Source: Streptomyces asoensis (GTDB lineage: Bacteria; Actinomycetota; Actinomycetes; Streptomycetales; Streptomycetaceae). Taken from it: DNA of 64,000 nt. Below the pieces are notes generated by a model, which searched no databases, was not told the origin of the DNA, and saw only the letters and a program-made list of their open reading frames with translations. This document shows, in pieces, positions 24,742-34,096 of the stretch. The stretch is taken from contig NZ_BNEB01000001.1 in the NCBI RefSeq assembly GCF_016860545.1, forward strand, positions 496,001 to 560,000, read 5' to 3'. The position numbers and the translations under genes are program-made. The first letter of the stretch is position 1. The number at the start of each line of letters is the position of its first letter.

Positions 24742-27222
24742 ATGACGCGACAGCCGGCAGAGCAACCGGCGCGGCGACCGGCGGAGCGGCTCACGGAGTC
24801 CTGGGAGCCGCCACCGGCCGAATGGAACGACACCGCACGTCCGTTCGAGGACCAGGTGAGCATGATCGACCTGATCGAGCGGCGCGTGCGGGAGTCCCCC
24901 CACGCTCCCGCGGTCCGCCTCGGCGAGGGGGAGGTCAGGACGTACGGGGAGCTGTGGGCGCAGTCGGGCCTGCTCGCCCGTTTCCTCGCCGGTCACGGGG
25001 TGGGCCGGGGCGCGTTCGTCGGTGTCCTGCACGAGAACTCGTGGGACAGCGTGCTGGCGGTCGTCGGTGTGCTGCGCACCGGCGCCGCCTATGTGCCGCT
25101 GGACGCGCGCTGGCCGGCCACCCGGATCGCGGCGCCCCTGCGCCAGTCGGGAATCGGCTGGATCGTCACCGGGCACGCGCTGGCGCGCCGCGCGGAGGAG
25201 GCCGGACAGCTCGCGGGGATCGGTGTGCGGCTGGTCTGCACGGATCTGCGGGCCGCGGCCCCGGACCCGCTGGACACGGAGGCGGTGGGCCTGCTCTGGG
25301 ACTCCGTCGCCGAGGACGAGGACCTGGCCCGGGCGTCGGGCTTCAACCAGAACCCCGGCGACGAGATCTCCGCCGCGCAGATCGACACCTATGTCTCGCA
25401 CGTGCGCGACCTGGTGCTGTCGGCGGCTGCGGCGGGACCGCGGCCGCGGGTGGTCGAGGTGGGCTGCGGCGCCGGCCTGATCGCGGGGGCGCTGCGCGGC
25501 CGGGTGGCCGGCTACACGGGCGTCGACGTGTCGGCCGTCGCGCTGGAGCGGGCGGAGCGGGAGGCCGGCGAGGGGGCCCGGTTCGTGCAGGCCGCGGCCG
25601 CCGACCTCGGCCGGGTGGTGGCCCCGGCGGGCGCGGACGTCGTCCTCCTGGCGAGCGTCGCCCAGTTCTTCCCGGGGTTCGAGTACCTGCGGTCCGTGCT
25701 GCGGGACGCCGTGGGCGCCCTGGCGCCGGGCGGGGCCGTGATCCTCGCGGACCTCGCGGAGCCGGACGGGGGCCCGGACTCCGGTCATCTGCGGGTGCCC
25801 GCGGCGTGGTTCGAGCGACTGGCCGCCCAACTCGGGCTGCCGGTCCGGGCGGAGATCCGCCGGCGCGGCGGGGACGGCTGGCCGCCGGTCCTGCGGGACC
25901 GGTACGACGTCGTCCTGCGCCCGGCGCCGCACGACGCGGACGTCGCGCACACGCCGGTGATCAGCACCTGGAGCGAGGTCGAGGAGGCCGGTGCCCTGCC
26001 GCTGCCGGCCGGTCCCGGCGCCGACGACACCGCGTACGTCATCTTCACCTCGGGCTCCACCGGTGTGCCGAAGGGCGTGTCGGTGCGCCACCGCAGTGCC
26101 GTCAACGTCATCCAGTGGGTGAACGAGACGTACGCGGTGGGTCCGGACGACTGTCTGCTGTGGGTCACCGCGCTCACCTTCGACCTGTCCGTCTACGACC
26201 TGCTCGGCGTGCTCGCGGCGGGCGCCAGTCTGCGTGTGGTCCCGGCCGCCGAACTGGGCGACGGCGAGCGGCTGCTGGACATCATGCTGCGCGAGCCGAT
26301 CACCTTCTGGGACTCGGCTCCGGCCGCGCTCGGCATGGTGATGTCCTTCGCCGACGGCCCGGACGGGACGGACGCGACAGGTGGGGAGAGCGGGATCGGC
26401 GGGACGGGCGGGGTCGGCGATACGGGCAGGGCAGGTGGGTCGGGCGCGGCGGACGGGCCGGTGCCGAGCCTGCGTCTGGTCTTCCTCAGCGGCGACTGGG
26501 TTCCGCTGGCCCTGCCCGGCCGGGTCCGGGCCCGCTTCCCGCGGGCCCACGTCGTGGCGCTGGGCGGCGCGACCGAGGCGACGATCTGGTCCAACCATTT
26601 CGACATCGGTGAGATCGACCCGGCCTGGACGAGCGTGCCGTACGGCAAGCCGATCCAGAACGCCCGCTACTACGTCCTGGACGGCGACCGCAAGCCGTGT
26701 CCGATCGGCGTCGAGGGCGATCTCCACATCGCCGGCGTGGTGGTGGCCGACGGGTATGTCGGCGACCCGGAGCTGTCGGCCGCGAAGTTCACGGCGGACA
26801 CGGTGGGCGGCCCTGCGGACGAGTCGATGTACAACACGGGCGACCGGGCCCGCTGGATGGCCGACGGCAACCTGGAGTTCCGGGGCCGCCGCGACGACCA
26901 GGTCAAGGTCCGCGGCTACCGGATCGAGCTGGGCGAGGTGCTGGCCGCCCTGCGCCAGGTGCCGGGGGTGGTGGACTGCGCGGTCACCACGCTGCGCGGC
27001 GACGACGGCCCGCAGATAGTGGCGGCCGTGGCCGTGGGCGGTCCGGAGCAGTCGCGGGGCGGCGGGTTCGTCCGCCGCCACCTGGCGGGGAGCCTGCCCA
27101 GCTACATGCTTCCGGAGCATGTGCTGGTCCTGCCGGCCCTGCCGGTCGGCCCCACGGGCAAGGTCGACCGGGAGCAGCTGGCCCGCCTGGCCGCCCGCCC
27201 CCGGAACCGCCGGCGGGTGTGA
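24742..27222 (+). CDS. marQ: Adenylation domain interrupted by a methyltransferase (MarQ-like)
   Basis: 826 residues. The adenylation core begins with YGELWAQSGLLARFL and TGAAYVPLDARWP (a2). A class I methyltransferase is then inserted, about residues 195-410, with motif I VVEVGCGAGLIAG (about 235-247). The core resumes at YVIFTSGSTGVPKG (about 432-445) and runs to Lys807 in GPTGKVDRE. Insertion between a2 and a3 is the TioN type, which S-methylates cysteine. Pocket residues that can be read, Asp-Leu-Tyr in FDLSVYDLLG then Leu/Ser, agree with the Cys code. A Gly/Thr-rich low-complexity segment (about 540-573) interrupts the C-terminal part. No carrier domain is present, so the product must be loaded on a separate PCP. 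Last gene of the rightward operon. Confidence 0.85.
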   Translation: MTRQPAEQPARRPAERLTESWEPPPAEWNDTARPFEDQVSMIDLIERRVRESPHAPAVRLGEGEVRTYGELWAQSGLLARFLAGHGVGRGAFVGVLHENSWDSVLAVVGVLRTGAAYVPLDARWPATRIAAPLRQSGIGWIVTGHALARRAEEAGQLAGIGVRLVCTDLRAAAPDPLDTEAVGLLWDSVAEDEDLARASGFNQNPGDEISAAQIDTYVSHVRDLVLSAAAAGPRPRVVEVGCGAGLIAGALRGRVAGYTGVDVSAVALERAEREAGEGARFVQAAAADLGRVVAPAGADVVLLASVAQFFPGFEYLRSVLRDAVGALAPGGAVILADLAEPDGGPDSGHLRVPAAWFERLAAQLGLPVRAEIRRRGGDGWPPVLRDRYDVVLRPAPHDADVAHTPVISTWSEVEEAGALPLPAGPGADDTAYVIFTSGSTGVPKGVSVRHRSAVNVIQWVNETYAVGPDDCLLWVTALTFDLSVYDLLGVLAAGASLRVVPAAELGDGERLLDIMLREPITFWDSAPAALGMVMSFADGPDGTDATGGESGIGGTGGVGDTGRAGGSGAADGPVPSLRLVFLSGDWVPLALPGRVRARFPRAHVVALGGATEATIWSNHFDIGEIDPAWTSVPYGKPIQNARYYVLDGDRKPCPIGVEGDLHIAGVVVADGYVGDPELSAAKFTADTVGGPADESMYNTGDRARWMADGNLEFRGRRDDQVKVRGYRIELGEVLAALRQVPGVVDCAVTTLRGDDGPQIVAAVAVGGPEQSRGGGFVRRHLAGSLPSYMLPEHVLVLPALPVGPTGKVDREQLARLAARPRNRRRV

Positions 27223-27227
27223 ACGCC

Positions 27228-27272
27228 AGGGGGCGGCGGGTCACCCGGCGGACGCCGGACGACCCGCCCCCC
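27228..27272. terminator. Hairpin between convergent marQ-like gene and peptidase gene
   Basis: GGCGGGTC on the left (to 27242) pairs with GACCCGCC on the right (27261-27268). One bulged base and a further G/C run extend the stem. It lies between two stop codons pointing at each other (27222 and 27308) and marks the right end of the cluster. Confidence 0.6.
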
Positions 27273-27307
27273 TCGCGGCCGCAGGGCCCCGGGGCGCGAC
27301 ACACGTC

Positions 27308-28258
27308 CTAGCCGCGCACGCCCAGCTTCCACACCATCGCGGCGACGGCGTCACTGTTGACGTCCAGGGCTCGCCGGTCGATGTTGGCGGGGGTGTCACA
27401 GGCCTGGTGGTAGCACTTGTCCATGGCCTCACCGGCGGTGCCGCCCCACTTCGCGGCCTGCTCCGGGGTCTTGATCTCGGCGGATCCGGTGAAGATCCCG
27501 CCCACGGCGACCCCCTTGGCCAGGAACGGCTCGTGGTCGCTGCGGCCGTTGAGGGCGGTCGCGGGCTCGGTGGGGATGCCCTTGGCGCTGAAGTACCGGT
27601 CGAAGTGGCGGGCGACCTCGGGGCTCTGGTCGTAGACGAAGTACCCGGGGTTCGGTGAGCCGATCATGTCGAAGTTCAGATAGGCGGTGATCTTCGACAG
27701 TTCGGCCGCCGGCAGGGTGTCCACGTAGTGCGTGGACCCGATGTACGTCTCCTCCTCCGTTCCCCAGAAGCCGAAACGGAGGTGCCGGGACGGGGTGACG
27801 TTCTTCGCGGAGACCGTCAGCGCGGTCTCCAGGATCGCGGCGACGCTGGATCCGTTGTCATTGATTCCGGGGCTCGTGTCGACCGAGTCGAGGTGCGCCC
27901 CGACCATGAGGACTTTCCCGCTCTGCGCGCCCCGGGGCCAGTCGGCGATCAGATTCCAGCTCTTCTTCCCGCCGAACTCGAATTCCTGGAGCGAGGTGAT
28001 GAATCCAGCGGCGTCCAGCTTTTTCTTCACATAGTCGACGGAGGCCTGATAACCGGCCGTGCCATGGGCCCGGTTTCCGTTGTTCGCGTCGGAGATCCGC
28101 TGGAGCGCGTCCAGGTGCCGCATCACTCTGGCGACGGAGATGTCGGGCACCGACCCTGTCTGAGCTGGCTCTTCCGCATGCACACCGACCGCCGTCAGCA
28201 GCAGGACGGACAGCGTGGACGCCGCGACGACGGCAGGACGGGACGACTTGAAAGGCAC
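27308..28258 (-). CDS. Secreted M28 zinc aminopeptidase
   Basis: 316 residues with a Sec signal (positively charged start, AAVVAASTLSVLLLTAVGVHA-like core, cleavage after VHA near residue 28). The mature part is an M28 peptidase domain with the co-catalytic zinc residues visible: His in VGAHLDSVDT, Asp in GINDNGSS, Glu-Glu in WGTEEET, Asp in NFDMIGSP and His in CYHQACDT. It resembles the Streptomyces griseus aminopeptidase and would release N-terminal residues outside the cell. AAAGGA is about 9 bases before the GTG start. It is transcribed convergently with the biosynthetic cluster and is probably unrelated to it. Confidence 0.9.
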   Translation of the reverse strand: MPFKSSRPAVVAASTLSVLLLTAVGVHAEEPAQTGSVPDISVARVMRHLDALQRISDANNGNRAHGTAGYQASVDYVKKKLDAAGFITSLQEFEFGGKKSWNLIADWPRGAQSGKVLMVGAHLDSVDTSPGINDNGSSVAAILETALTVSAKNVTPSRHLRFGFWGTEEETYIGSTHYVDTLPAAELSKITAYLNFDMIGSPNPGYFVYDQSPEVARHFDRYFSAKGIPTEPATALNGRSDHEPFLAKGVAVGGIFTGSAEIKTPEQAAKWGGTAGEAMDKCYHQACDTPANIDRRALDVNSDAVAAMVWKLGVRG

Positions 28259-28707
28259 AGCAGATTCCTTTCACGCGCGAGTAATTAATCTTCCAGAATG
28301 CTTGCATGAAGCGTGCACCGAAGCCAACAGAATTCAACGGACTTCACAAGCGGAACCGCCTTGACGGCTCTTTTCCGCCACGCCGGCCACAACGGCTTTC
28401 TTTCCTGTGGGCCCACCGGGGACAACCTTTCCGAAACCACCGCCACGCCGGAGCGGCGCATGTATTCATGGCGCGTTTCGCACGGTCCCGGCGAGCGGCC
28501 CGGCGAAACCCGGGGCCGCACCGCGTGCGCGGTTCCGCGGGGCGGCGCGGGAGGCCGGAGGGCCGGGCGCCTCGCGGCGTCGGCCACGGACGGGCCGTCC
28601 GACGCGGGCTCCGCTCCGCCCCGTCCCGCCCGCCCTGGGGTACCGGGGCGTCACGTGCTCGGAACCTTGACGATCACATCGCCGGGTGCCACGATTCCGG
28701 CGCCGTC
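28259..28707. other. Divergent intergenic region without a gene
   Basis: About 450 bp upstream of both the peptidase and the GH5 gene. The end next to the peptidase is relatively AT-rich (28270-28350, with TAATTAAT) and presumably holds its promoter on the minus strand. The rest is GC-rich with no motif I can name. Open frames crossing it continue into other genes in the wrong frame and lack start signals. Confidence 0.4.
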
Positions 28708-28758
28708 ATGTTTACGTAAACATCGAGTCACCGCGGGACGTCATGTTTACGCAAACAT
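28708..28758. promoter_or_regulatory. Two LacI-type operators upstream of the GH5 gene
   Basis: ATGTTTACGTAAACAT (28708-28723) is a perfect 16-bp palindrome with the central CpG expected of LacI-family sites. A second copy, ATGTTTACGCAAACAT (28743-28758), differs by one base. The centres are 35 bp apart, and the common part extends leftwards through CGTC in both. The GH5 start is 70 bp downstream. Such sites usually confer sugar-dependent repression; the regulator is not identified. The sites differ from those of the fructose-type regulon in this window. Confidence 0.75.
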
Positions 28759-28827
28759 CACGTGGCGGTCGCCGCCCAGCCCGTGCGTCCCCCTGCGCCG
28801 AGCCGCCTCTCCTGAAAGGGCACGTCC

Positions 28828-29898
28828 ATGCGCAAGACCTCCGGCCCGTCCCCCCGCACCCCCCGCCTGCGCGCCGCTCTCGTCGCGGTCGCCGTCGCCG
28901 CCGTCACCGGCGCGACCCTGGCCGGCAGCCCGGCCTCCGCCTCCTCCTCCGGCGCAGCACCGGCCACCGACACGACCCAGTTCAAGGGCGTGAACTGGGC
29001 CGACCCGCGCGACAACTTCGCCGACGACCTGCTCCAGCTGTCCGGCCTGTCGACCACGGACACCTACCGGCAGACCTACGCCAAGGCGACCCGGATCATC
29101 GCCGCCTTCCGTGCCAACCTCGGCGCCAACACGGTGCGTCTGCCCATCAACCCGTACACGGTCGACGGCGCCTACTGGAAGTCCTACCGCGGGGTCATCG
29201 ACGCCGCCTCGGACCAGGGCTTCAAGGTCATCGTGTCCTACTGGGAGGGCACGGGCGCCCGCAAGGACGGCTACATCGACGACACGGCCACCTACTGGCC
29301 GATGTGGGACACCGTCGTCAAGGCCTACAAGAACGACAAGCACGTCTACTTCGAGCCCATGAACGAGCCGCACGGCTACACCGACACCGAGTGGGCCGAC
29401 ATCGCGGCGAAGTGGCTGTCGACGTACGCGAAGGTCCCGCGCAACCGGGTGTTCGTCAGCGGCGCCGGCTACAACGACCACGTGACCTCGGTCTGCGCGG
29501 ACCCGAGGCTGAAGGGCACCTACCTGTCCCTGCACCACTACGGGTTCTGGAAGGACTACGCGACCTACGACCAGTGGGTGGCCGACCTGAAGGTCCGCAT
29601 CGGCGACTGCGCGAACCGGACCGTGGCGGACGAGTTCGGCGCGCCGATGACGACCGGCCTGAACTACGACGTGAAGACGCCGGACGACAACTTCGTCAAC
29701 TACGTCCAGGCCGTCACCGACACCTTCCGCGAGCTGAAGATGGGCTCCGTGTACTGGCCGGGTCTGCGCACCGACGACACGTACTCCATCCAGACCCTGA
29801 CCGGCACCACGGCCCGGCCCTGGCTGGCCACCACCAACCAGTCGGGCGCCGACCGTCTCGCCTGGGCCTGGGGCCGCGGCAAGCCCGTCAAGGGCTGA
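28828..29898 (+). CDS. Secreted glycoside hydrolase family 5 protein
   Basis: 356 residues. A long Arg/Pro-rich signal region with a hydrophobic core (ALVAVAVAAVTGATLAG) ends near residue 39 (ASASSSGAA). The catalytic barrel has Glu180 in FEPMNEPHG as acid/base and Glu269 in VADEFGAPM as nucleophile, with TVRLPINPYTV and LSLHHYGFW as further GH5 landmarks. Substrates in the family include cellulose, mannan and related glucans; no binding module is attached, so the substrate is undecided. The gene stands alone, has two LacI-type operators upstream, and is followed by a repeat-rich region. Confidence 0.85.
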   Translation: MRKTSGPSPRTPRLRAALVAVAVAAVTGATLAGSPASASSSGAAPATDTTQFKGVNWADPRDNFADDLLQLSGLSTTDTYRQTYAKATRIIAAFRANLGANTVRLPINPYTVDGAYWKSYRGVIDAASDQGFKVIVSYWEGTGARKDGYIDDTATYWPMWDTVVKAYKNDKHVYFEPMNEPHGYTDTEWADIAAKWLSTYAKVPRNRVFVSGAGYNDHVTSVCADPRLKGTYLSLHHYGFWKDYATYDQWVADLKVRIGDCANRTVADEFGAPMTTGLNYDVKTPDDNFVNYVQAVTDTFRELKMGSVYWPGLRTDDTYSIQTLTGTTARPWLATTNQSGADRLAWAWGRGKPVKG

Positions 29899-30766
29899 GA
29901 CACCAAAGCCGGACGGAAGCCGGACGAAAGCCGGGCGGGCGCCCCGGCCCGGCTTCCGTGCCCGGCCCGGGGGCAGCGCGCGCCCGTCGGCCGGGGGCAG
30001 CGCGTCGCCGCTCCCGCCCGCCGGGGGCAGTGATCGCCGCGCTCGCCGGCTGGCCAGCTCCCCCGGGGCGCTGCCGGATTGCCCAGCGGCCCGCCCACCC
30101 GAGCCCACGCCCGTCAGCCGGTCAGCCGGTCAGCCGGTCAGCCGGTCAGCCGGTCAGCCGGTCAGCCGGTCAGCCGGTCAGAGGCAGCGTCCCGCCACGC
30201 GCCCGCCGGCCGGCCGGGGGTGGCGCCCCGCCGCTCTCGCATGCCGGGGTCAGTGATCCGCCGCGCCCGCCAGCCGGGGACAGCGCGCCGCCGCACCCGC
30301 TGGCTGCCCGACTCCCCCGGGGCCCTGCCGGATTGCCCAGCGGCCCGCCCACCCGAGCCCACGCCCGCCAGCCGGTCAGCCGGCCACAGGCAGCGTCCCG
30401 CCACGCGCCCGCCGGCCGGACGGGGGGACCGCCCCGCCCGTCGGCCGACTCCCCCGGGGCCCTGCCGGATTGCCCAGCGGCCCGCCCACCCGAGCCGGCG
30501 CCCGCCAGCCGGTCAGCCGGCCACAGGCAGCGTCCCGCCACGCGCCCGCCGGCCGGCCGGGGGCAGTGTGCCGCCGCGCTCACCCGGCGGGGGGCAGCGC
30601 CCAGCCGCGCGCCCGCCAGCTGGCCGGGGGCAGCGCCCCGCCACGCGCCCGTCGGGCGGACGGGGGCAGCGCCCGCCGCTCCCGTCGGTCGGCCGGCTCC
30701 CCCGGCGCCGGTCGGTCTGCCCGTGCGGGCCCGCCGACCCGGGTGTCGGCGGGTCCGTGCGCGTGG
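29899..30766. repeat. Repeat-rich noncoding region with a duplicated 108-bp unit
   Basis: A unit of about 108 bp starting CTCCCCCGGGG and ending near GCCGGCCGG appears at 30312-30419 and 30449-30556. The two copies differ at only about two positions (CCCACG versus CCGGCG). A third copy begins at 30058 and ends near 30218, because it contains an internal expansion of an 8-bp tandem repeat (30113-30181). Further GCCGGGGGCAG-type fragments fill the space. All frames are Pro/Arg/Ala-rich with no protein character. No inverted repeats or transposase are seen, so this is local slippage and duplication. Confidence 0.9.
30113..30181. repeat. 8-bp tandem repeat GTCAGCCG, 8.5 copies
   Basis: GTCAGCCG is repeated eight times without error from 30113 to 30176, then GTCAG. 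The other copies of the surrounding 108-bp unit have only one or two of these octamers at the same place. The array is therefore an expansion inside one copy and is probably length-variable. Confidence 0.95.
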
Positions 30767-32932
30767 CTACGCCGCCGGCTGCGCGCCGGGCGCCGTCTCC
30801 AGGTGGTCGGCGACGAGCGCGGCGAACTCGTCGGGCCCGGCGAGCCGGACCCCCAGGGTCTCCGCCTTGGCCCGCTTGGACCCGGCGCCCTCCCCGGCGA
30901 CGACCAGGCTCGTCTTCTTGGAGACGCTGGAGGAGGAGCGGCCGCCGGCCCGTTCGATCAGCTCGTTCATCTGGTTGCGGCTGAGCTTCTCCAGCGCTCC
31001 GGTCATCGCGCCCGTGACCACCACGGTCATCCCGGCCAGCGGCCCGGCGGCGGCCTGCGCTTCCTCCCCGTCCCCGGCGTCCCCGTCCCCGGCGTCCCCG
31101 CCCGGGTCGGCTCCCTCGGCCCCCTCGGGCCGCGGCGGGGCCGGCGGGGTCGCTCCGGGCTCGGTCATGTTGACCCCGGCGGCGGCGAGCTTGTCGATGA
31201 GCGGGGCCAGGGCGGCGAGTTCGGCGACGATGGACGGGGCCTTCTCGGTGCCGATGCCCTCGACCTGCCGGATCGCCTCGGCGTCGGCCGCGCGGAGGTG
31301 GTCCATGGTGGCGAAGTACCGTGCGATCCGGCGGGACATGGAGCGGCCCGTGCCCCGGACCCCGAGGGCGCACAGCACGCGGGACAGCGGCCGGTTCCGC
31401 GCCGTGGCGATCGCGGCGAGGAGATTGTCGGTGCTGGTCTCGCCCATCCGGTCCAGGCCTAGCAGCTGTTCGCGGGTGAGGGTGAACAGATCGGCGAGGT
31501 CGGCGACCAGCGCGGCCTCGACGAGCTGGACGATCCGGGTGTGGCCGAGGCCCTCGATGTCGAGCTGGTCGCGCCCGGCGGCGTAGGACAGGGAGGCGAC
31601 GAGGTGGCAGTCGCGGCCGTTGACGCAGCGCCAGCGCTGTTCGCCGGTGTCGATGTCCGATCCGCAGCGCGGGCACACCTCGGGGAAGACGACGGGCTGT
31701 TCGTCGCCGGTGCGCAGATGGGCGACGGGCGCTTCGACGCGCGGGATGACGTCCCCGGCCCGGTGCACCATCACGTGGTCGCCGATGCGCAGGTCGCGGC
31801 GGGTGATGTCGGACGGGTTGTGGAGCGTGGCGTAAGTGATGGTGGAGCCGTCGATCCGCACCGGTTCCAGGACGGCGCGGGGGGCGATGACACCGGTCCT
31901 GCCCACGTTCCACTCGACCGCGAGCAGCCGGGTGATCTTCTCGACGGCGGGCAGTTTGTACGCGGTGGCCCAGCGCGGGGCGCGCGAACCGGATCCGGCG
32001 GCCAGCTGGTCGGCGGCCAGGTCGGCCTTGACGACGATGCCGTCGATCCCGAAGGGCAGCGAGGCGCGCAGCGCGCCGATCTCGGCCACCCGGGCCAGGA
32101 CCTCCTCCGGCGTGTCCGCGGTGACGCCGGGGACGGCCGTGGCCGCGGTGGTGTGCACGCCGTACGCGCCGGCCCGGAGCATCAGGTCGCTGTGCGCGCT
32201 CTCCTCCAGCAGCGCGGCCAGCGCCGGCCCGGTGTCGTCCAGCGGCAGCAGGCCGTAGCCGAAGAAGGTCATGGGGACGGTGTAGGCACGGTCCCTGGCG
32301 CGCAGGGTGCCCGCCGCCGCGTTGCGCGGGTTGGCGAAGGGTGCGCCGCCGTGCGCGGTGCGCACCTCGTTGGCGTGCTCGAACTGGGCGGTCGTCATGA
32401 GGACTTCGCCGCGCACCTCCACCGTGACCGGTTCGGTCAGCTCGGCCGGCAGGCCCTCGACGGTGCCGATGGCGTGCGAGACGTCCTCCCCGGCCGTCCC
32501 GTCGCCGCGGGTGATCAGCCGGGTCAGACGGCCGTGGGTGTAACGGGCCGCGATCGCCAGACCGTCGAGCTTCGGTTCGACGCTGAACCGGGTGACGTCA
32601 TGGCCGACGCGCCGGGCCAGCGAGGCGGTCCAGGCGGTGAACTCCTCCGCGGAGAACACGTTGTCCAGGCTCAGCATGGCTCTCGTGTGCGGGACGTCGC
32701 CCTCCACCGCCCCGCCGGCCACCTTGCCGGTCGGCGAGTCGGGCAGCACCTGGTCCGGATGCCCCTCCTCCCAGGCCGCGATGGAGCGCACCAGCCGGTC
32801 GTAGGCGTCGTCGTCCAGCGCCGACGTGCCGCCCTCGTAGTAGGCCGCCGAGGCCCGCACCGCGTCCTCGATCGCCTGCGCGTAGGCGACGGCGTCATCG
32901 ATCACTGCACCAGGTGTCGTCATGCCGTCCAT
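30767..32932 (-). CDS. ligA: NAD-dependent DNA ligase
   Basis: About 721 residues in family order: Ia and nucleotidyltransferase domain with the adenylated Lys in [10 protein letters not shown], an OB fold ([16 protein letters not shown]), a zinc finger using CPRC and CVNGRDC, helix-hairpin-helix repeats ([27 protein letters not shown]), and a C-terminal BRCT domain ([18 protein letters not shown]). It seals nicks using NAD. A Gly/Asp/Ala-rich linker (about 600-635) precedes the BRCT. The start is either 32932 (GGGAGG 4 bases upstream) or the ATG at 32923; both give the same domains. It borders the repeat region and stands alone, so it could be a second ligase gene; the window cannot show whether another copy exists. 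Confidence 0.9.
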   Translation of the reverse strand: MDGMTTPGAVIDDAVAYAQAIEDAVRASAAYYEGGTSALDDDAYDRLVRSIAAWEEGHPDQVLPDSPTGKVAGGAVEGDVPHTRAMLSLDNVFSAEEFTAWTASLARRVGHDVTRFSVEPKLDGLAIAARYTHGRLTRLITRGDGTAGEDVSHAIGTVEGLPAELTEPVTVEVRGEVLMTTAQFEHANEVRTAHGGAPFANPRNAAAGTLRARDRAYTVPMTFFGYGLLPLDDTGPALAALLEESAHSDLMLRAGAYGVHTTAATAVPGVTADTPEEVLARVAEIGALRASLPFGIDGIVVKADLAADQLAAGSGSRAPRWATAYKLPAVEKITRLLAVEWNVGRTGVIAPRAVLEPVRIDGSTITYATLHNPSDITRRDLRIGDHVMVHRAGDVIPRVEAPVAHLRTGDEQPVVFPEVCPRCGSDIDTGEQRWRCVNGRDCHLVASLSYAAGRDQLDIEGLGHTRIVQLVEAALVADLADLFTLTREQLLGLDRMGETSTDNLLAAIATARNRPLSRVLCALGVRGTGRSMSRRIARYFATMDHLRAADAEAIRQVEGIGTEKAPSIVAELAALAPLIDKLAAAGVNMTEPGATPPAPPRPEGAEGADPGGDAGDGDAGDGEEAQAAAGPLAGMTVVVTGAMTGALEKLSRNQMNELIERAGGRSSSSVSKKTSLVVAGEGAGSKRAKAETLGVRLAGPDEFAALVADHLETAPGAQPAA

Positions 32933-33082
32933 CCTGCCTCCCACCACTGACAACGCCCCGGCGGGCGGGGACGGCGCCCGGGCAAGCGGGACGGGCCGGC
33001 CCCGCGGGGCCACGGGCGTCCGTCGCCGTTCCCGCCGTGATACGCCGTTGATCCACTCGCCGCCACGCCATAGGTTCCGGAC

Positions 33083-33964
33083 ATGACGAACGTGACGAAC
33101 GTACGGGTCGGAGTCATGTACGACCGCGACTGGGCGCCCGAGGAACTGCCCGGGTTCGCGCGGCGGGCCGAGGAGCTCGGGGTGGACGACCTGTGGGTGG
33201 TCGAGGACCTCGGCTGGAACGGCGGGGTGTCCGCGGCGGCCGTGGCACTGGGGGCGACGGAGCGGCTGCGCGTGGGCATCGGGATCGCACCGGCCCCATT
33301 GCGCAGTCCGGCGCTCCTGGCGATGGAACTGGCCACGCTGGCAAGGGTGTTCCCGGGCCGGCTGGTGGCCGGGGTCGGGCACGGGGTGCGCGAGTGGATG
33401 GAGTCGGTCGGCGTCGCGCCCGGGTCGCCGCTGGCCCTGCTGGAGGAGACGATCACCTCGGTCCGCGCGCTGCTGCGCGGTGAGCGGGTCGAGCTGGACG
33501 GCCGCGAGGTGCGTCTCGACGGGGTGAAGCTGGTGCATCCGCCGGCCGAGGTCCCGCCGGTGGTGGCGGGCGTGGTCCGTCCTCGCTCCCTCGAACTGTC
33601 CGGCCGGGTGGCGGACGGCACCCTGGTCGCCGAGGGCCACGGCCCGCGGGACCTGGAGACCACCAGAGAACTCACCGCCAAGGGCGGAGCGGACGCCGGA
33701 CACACGCTGACGGTGCTGTCCTTCGCGTGCGTGGGCGACGACCCCGGCGAGGTCGCGCGGATCCTGCACCCGTACACCGAGGGGCACGGCGCCTGGCTCG
33801 GCCGCCCCCAGGAGGAGGTCTTCACCGTCTCGGGCACCGCCGCACAGGCCGCGAAGGGCGTCCGGGACCTGGCCGCCGCGGGCGCCGGCACCGTCGTCCT
33901 GCGCGTCGTCGGCCCCGGGCCGCTGCGCCAGCTGGAGTCCGTGCTGACGGCGCTGGGCCGCTGA
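33083..33964 (+). CDS. LLM-class flavin-dependent oxidoreductase
   Basis: 293-residue luciferase-like monooxygenase family protein. It begins [26 protein letters not shown], typical of F420- or FMN-dependent members, with the [43 protein letters not shown] and [10 protein letters not shown] landmarks. The substrate is unknown. It is divergent from ligA, 150 bp away, in a gap holding both promoters. The ATG at 33083 lacks a strong ribosome site. Confidence 0.8.
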   Translation: MTNVTNVRVGVMYDRDWAPEELPGFARRAEELGVDDLWVVEDLGWNGGVSAAAVALGATERLRVGIGIAPAPLRSPALLAMELATLARVFPGRLVAGVGHGVREWMESVGVAPGSPLALLEETITSVRALLRGERVELDGREVRLDGVKLVHPPAEVPPVVAGVVRPRSLELSGRVADGTLVAEGHGPRDLETTRELTAKGGADAGHTLTVLSFACVGDDPGEVARILHPYTEGHGAWLGRPQEEVFTVSGTAAQAAKGVRDLAAAGAGTVVLRVVGPGPLRQLESVLTALGR

Positions 33965-34096
33965 ACGGGTGAATCACCGGCCGGGATCCGCAGGACGGCC
34001 CCCGGCCGGAACTCCGCGCCGTGGCCCGGGCGTTCCCCTTGCGGGCGCACGACGACGGGGTCCGTGCGTCCGTGGAGGGAAGGGCGGGGTCCGGGC

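Noticed and set aside
20899..27120. 2073-residue open frame on the minus strand
   Set aside because: It is antisense to the NRPS, dehydrogenase, ketosynthase, SnoaL and A-domain genes. The product is Arg/Gly/His-rich without any domain, as expected from high third-position GC.
30113..30181. CRISPR or integration-site array
   Set aside because: An 8-bp head-to-tail repeat without spacers is simple slippage; no recombinase is nearby.
28686..31586. 966-residue plus-strand frame across the GH5 gene, repeats and ligA
   Set aside because: It is out of frame with GH5, antisense to ligA, and only joins them through the repeat region. No protein-like composition.
33965..34096. Longer start for the FAD monooxygenase (34064)
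   Set aside because: The extra 11 residues are basic and unlike family members; ATG 34097 starts the Rossmann strand and has a better upstream purine stretch.
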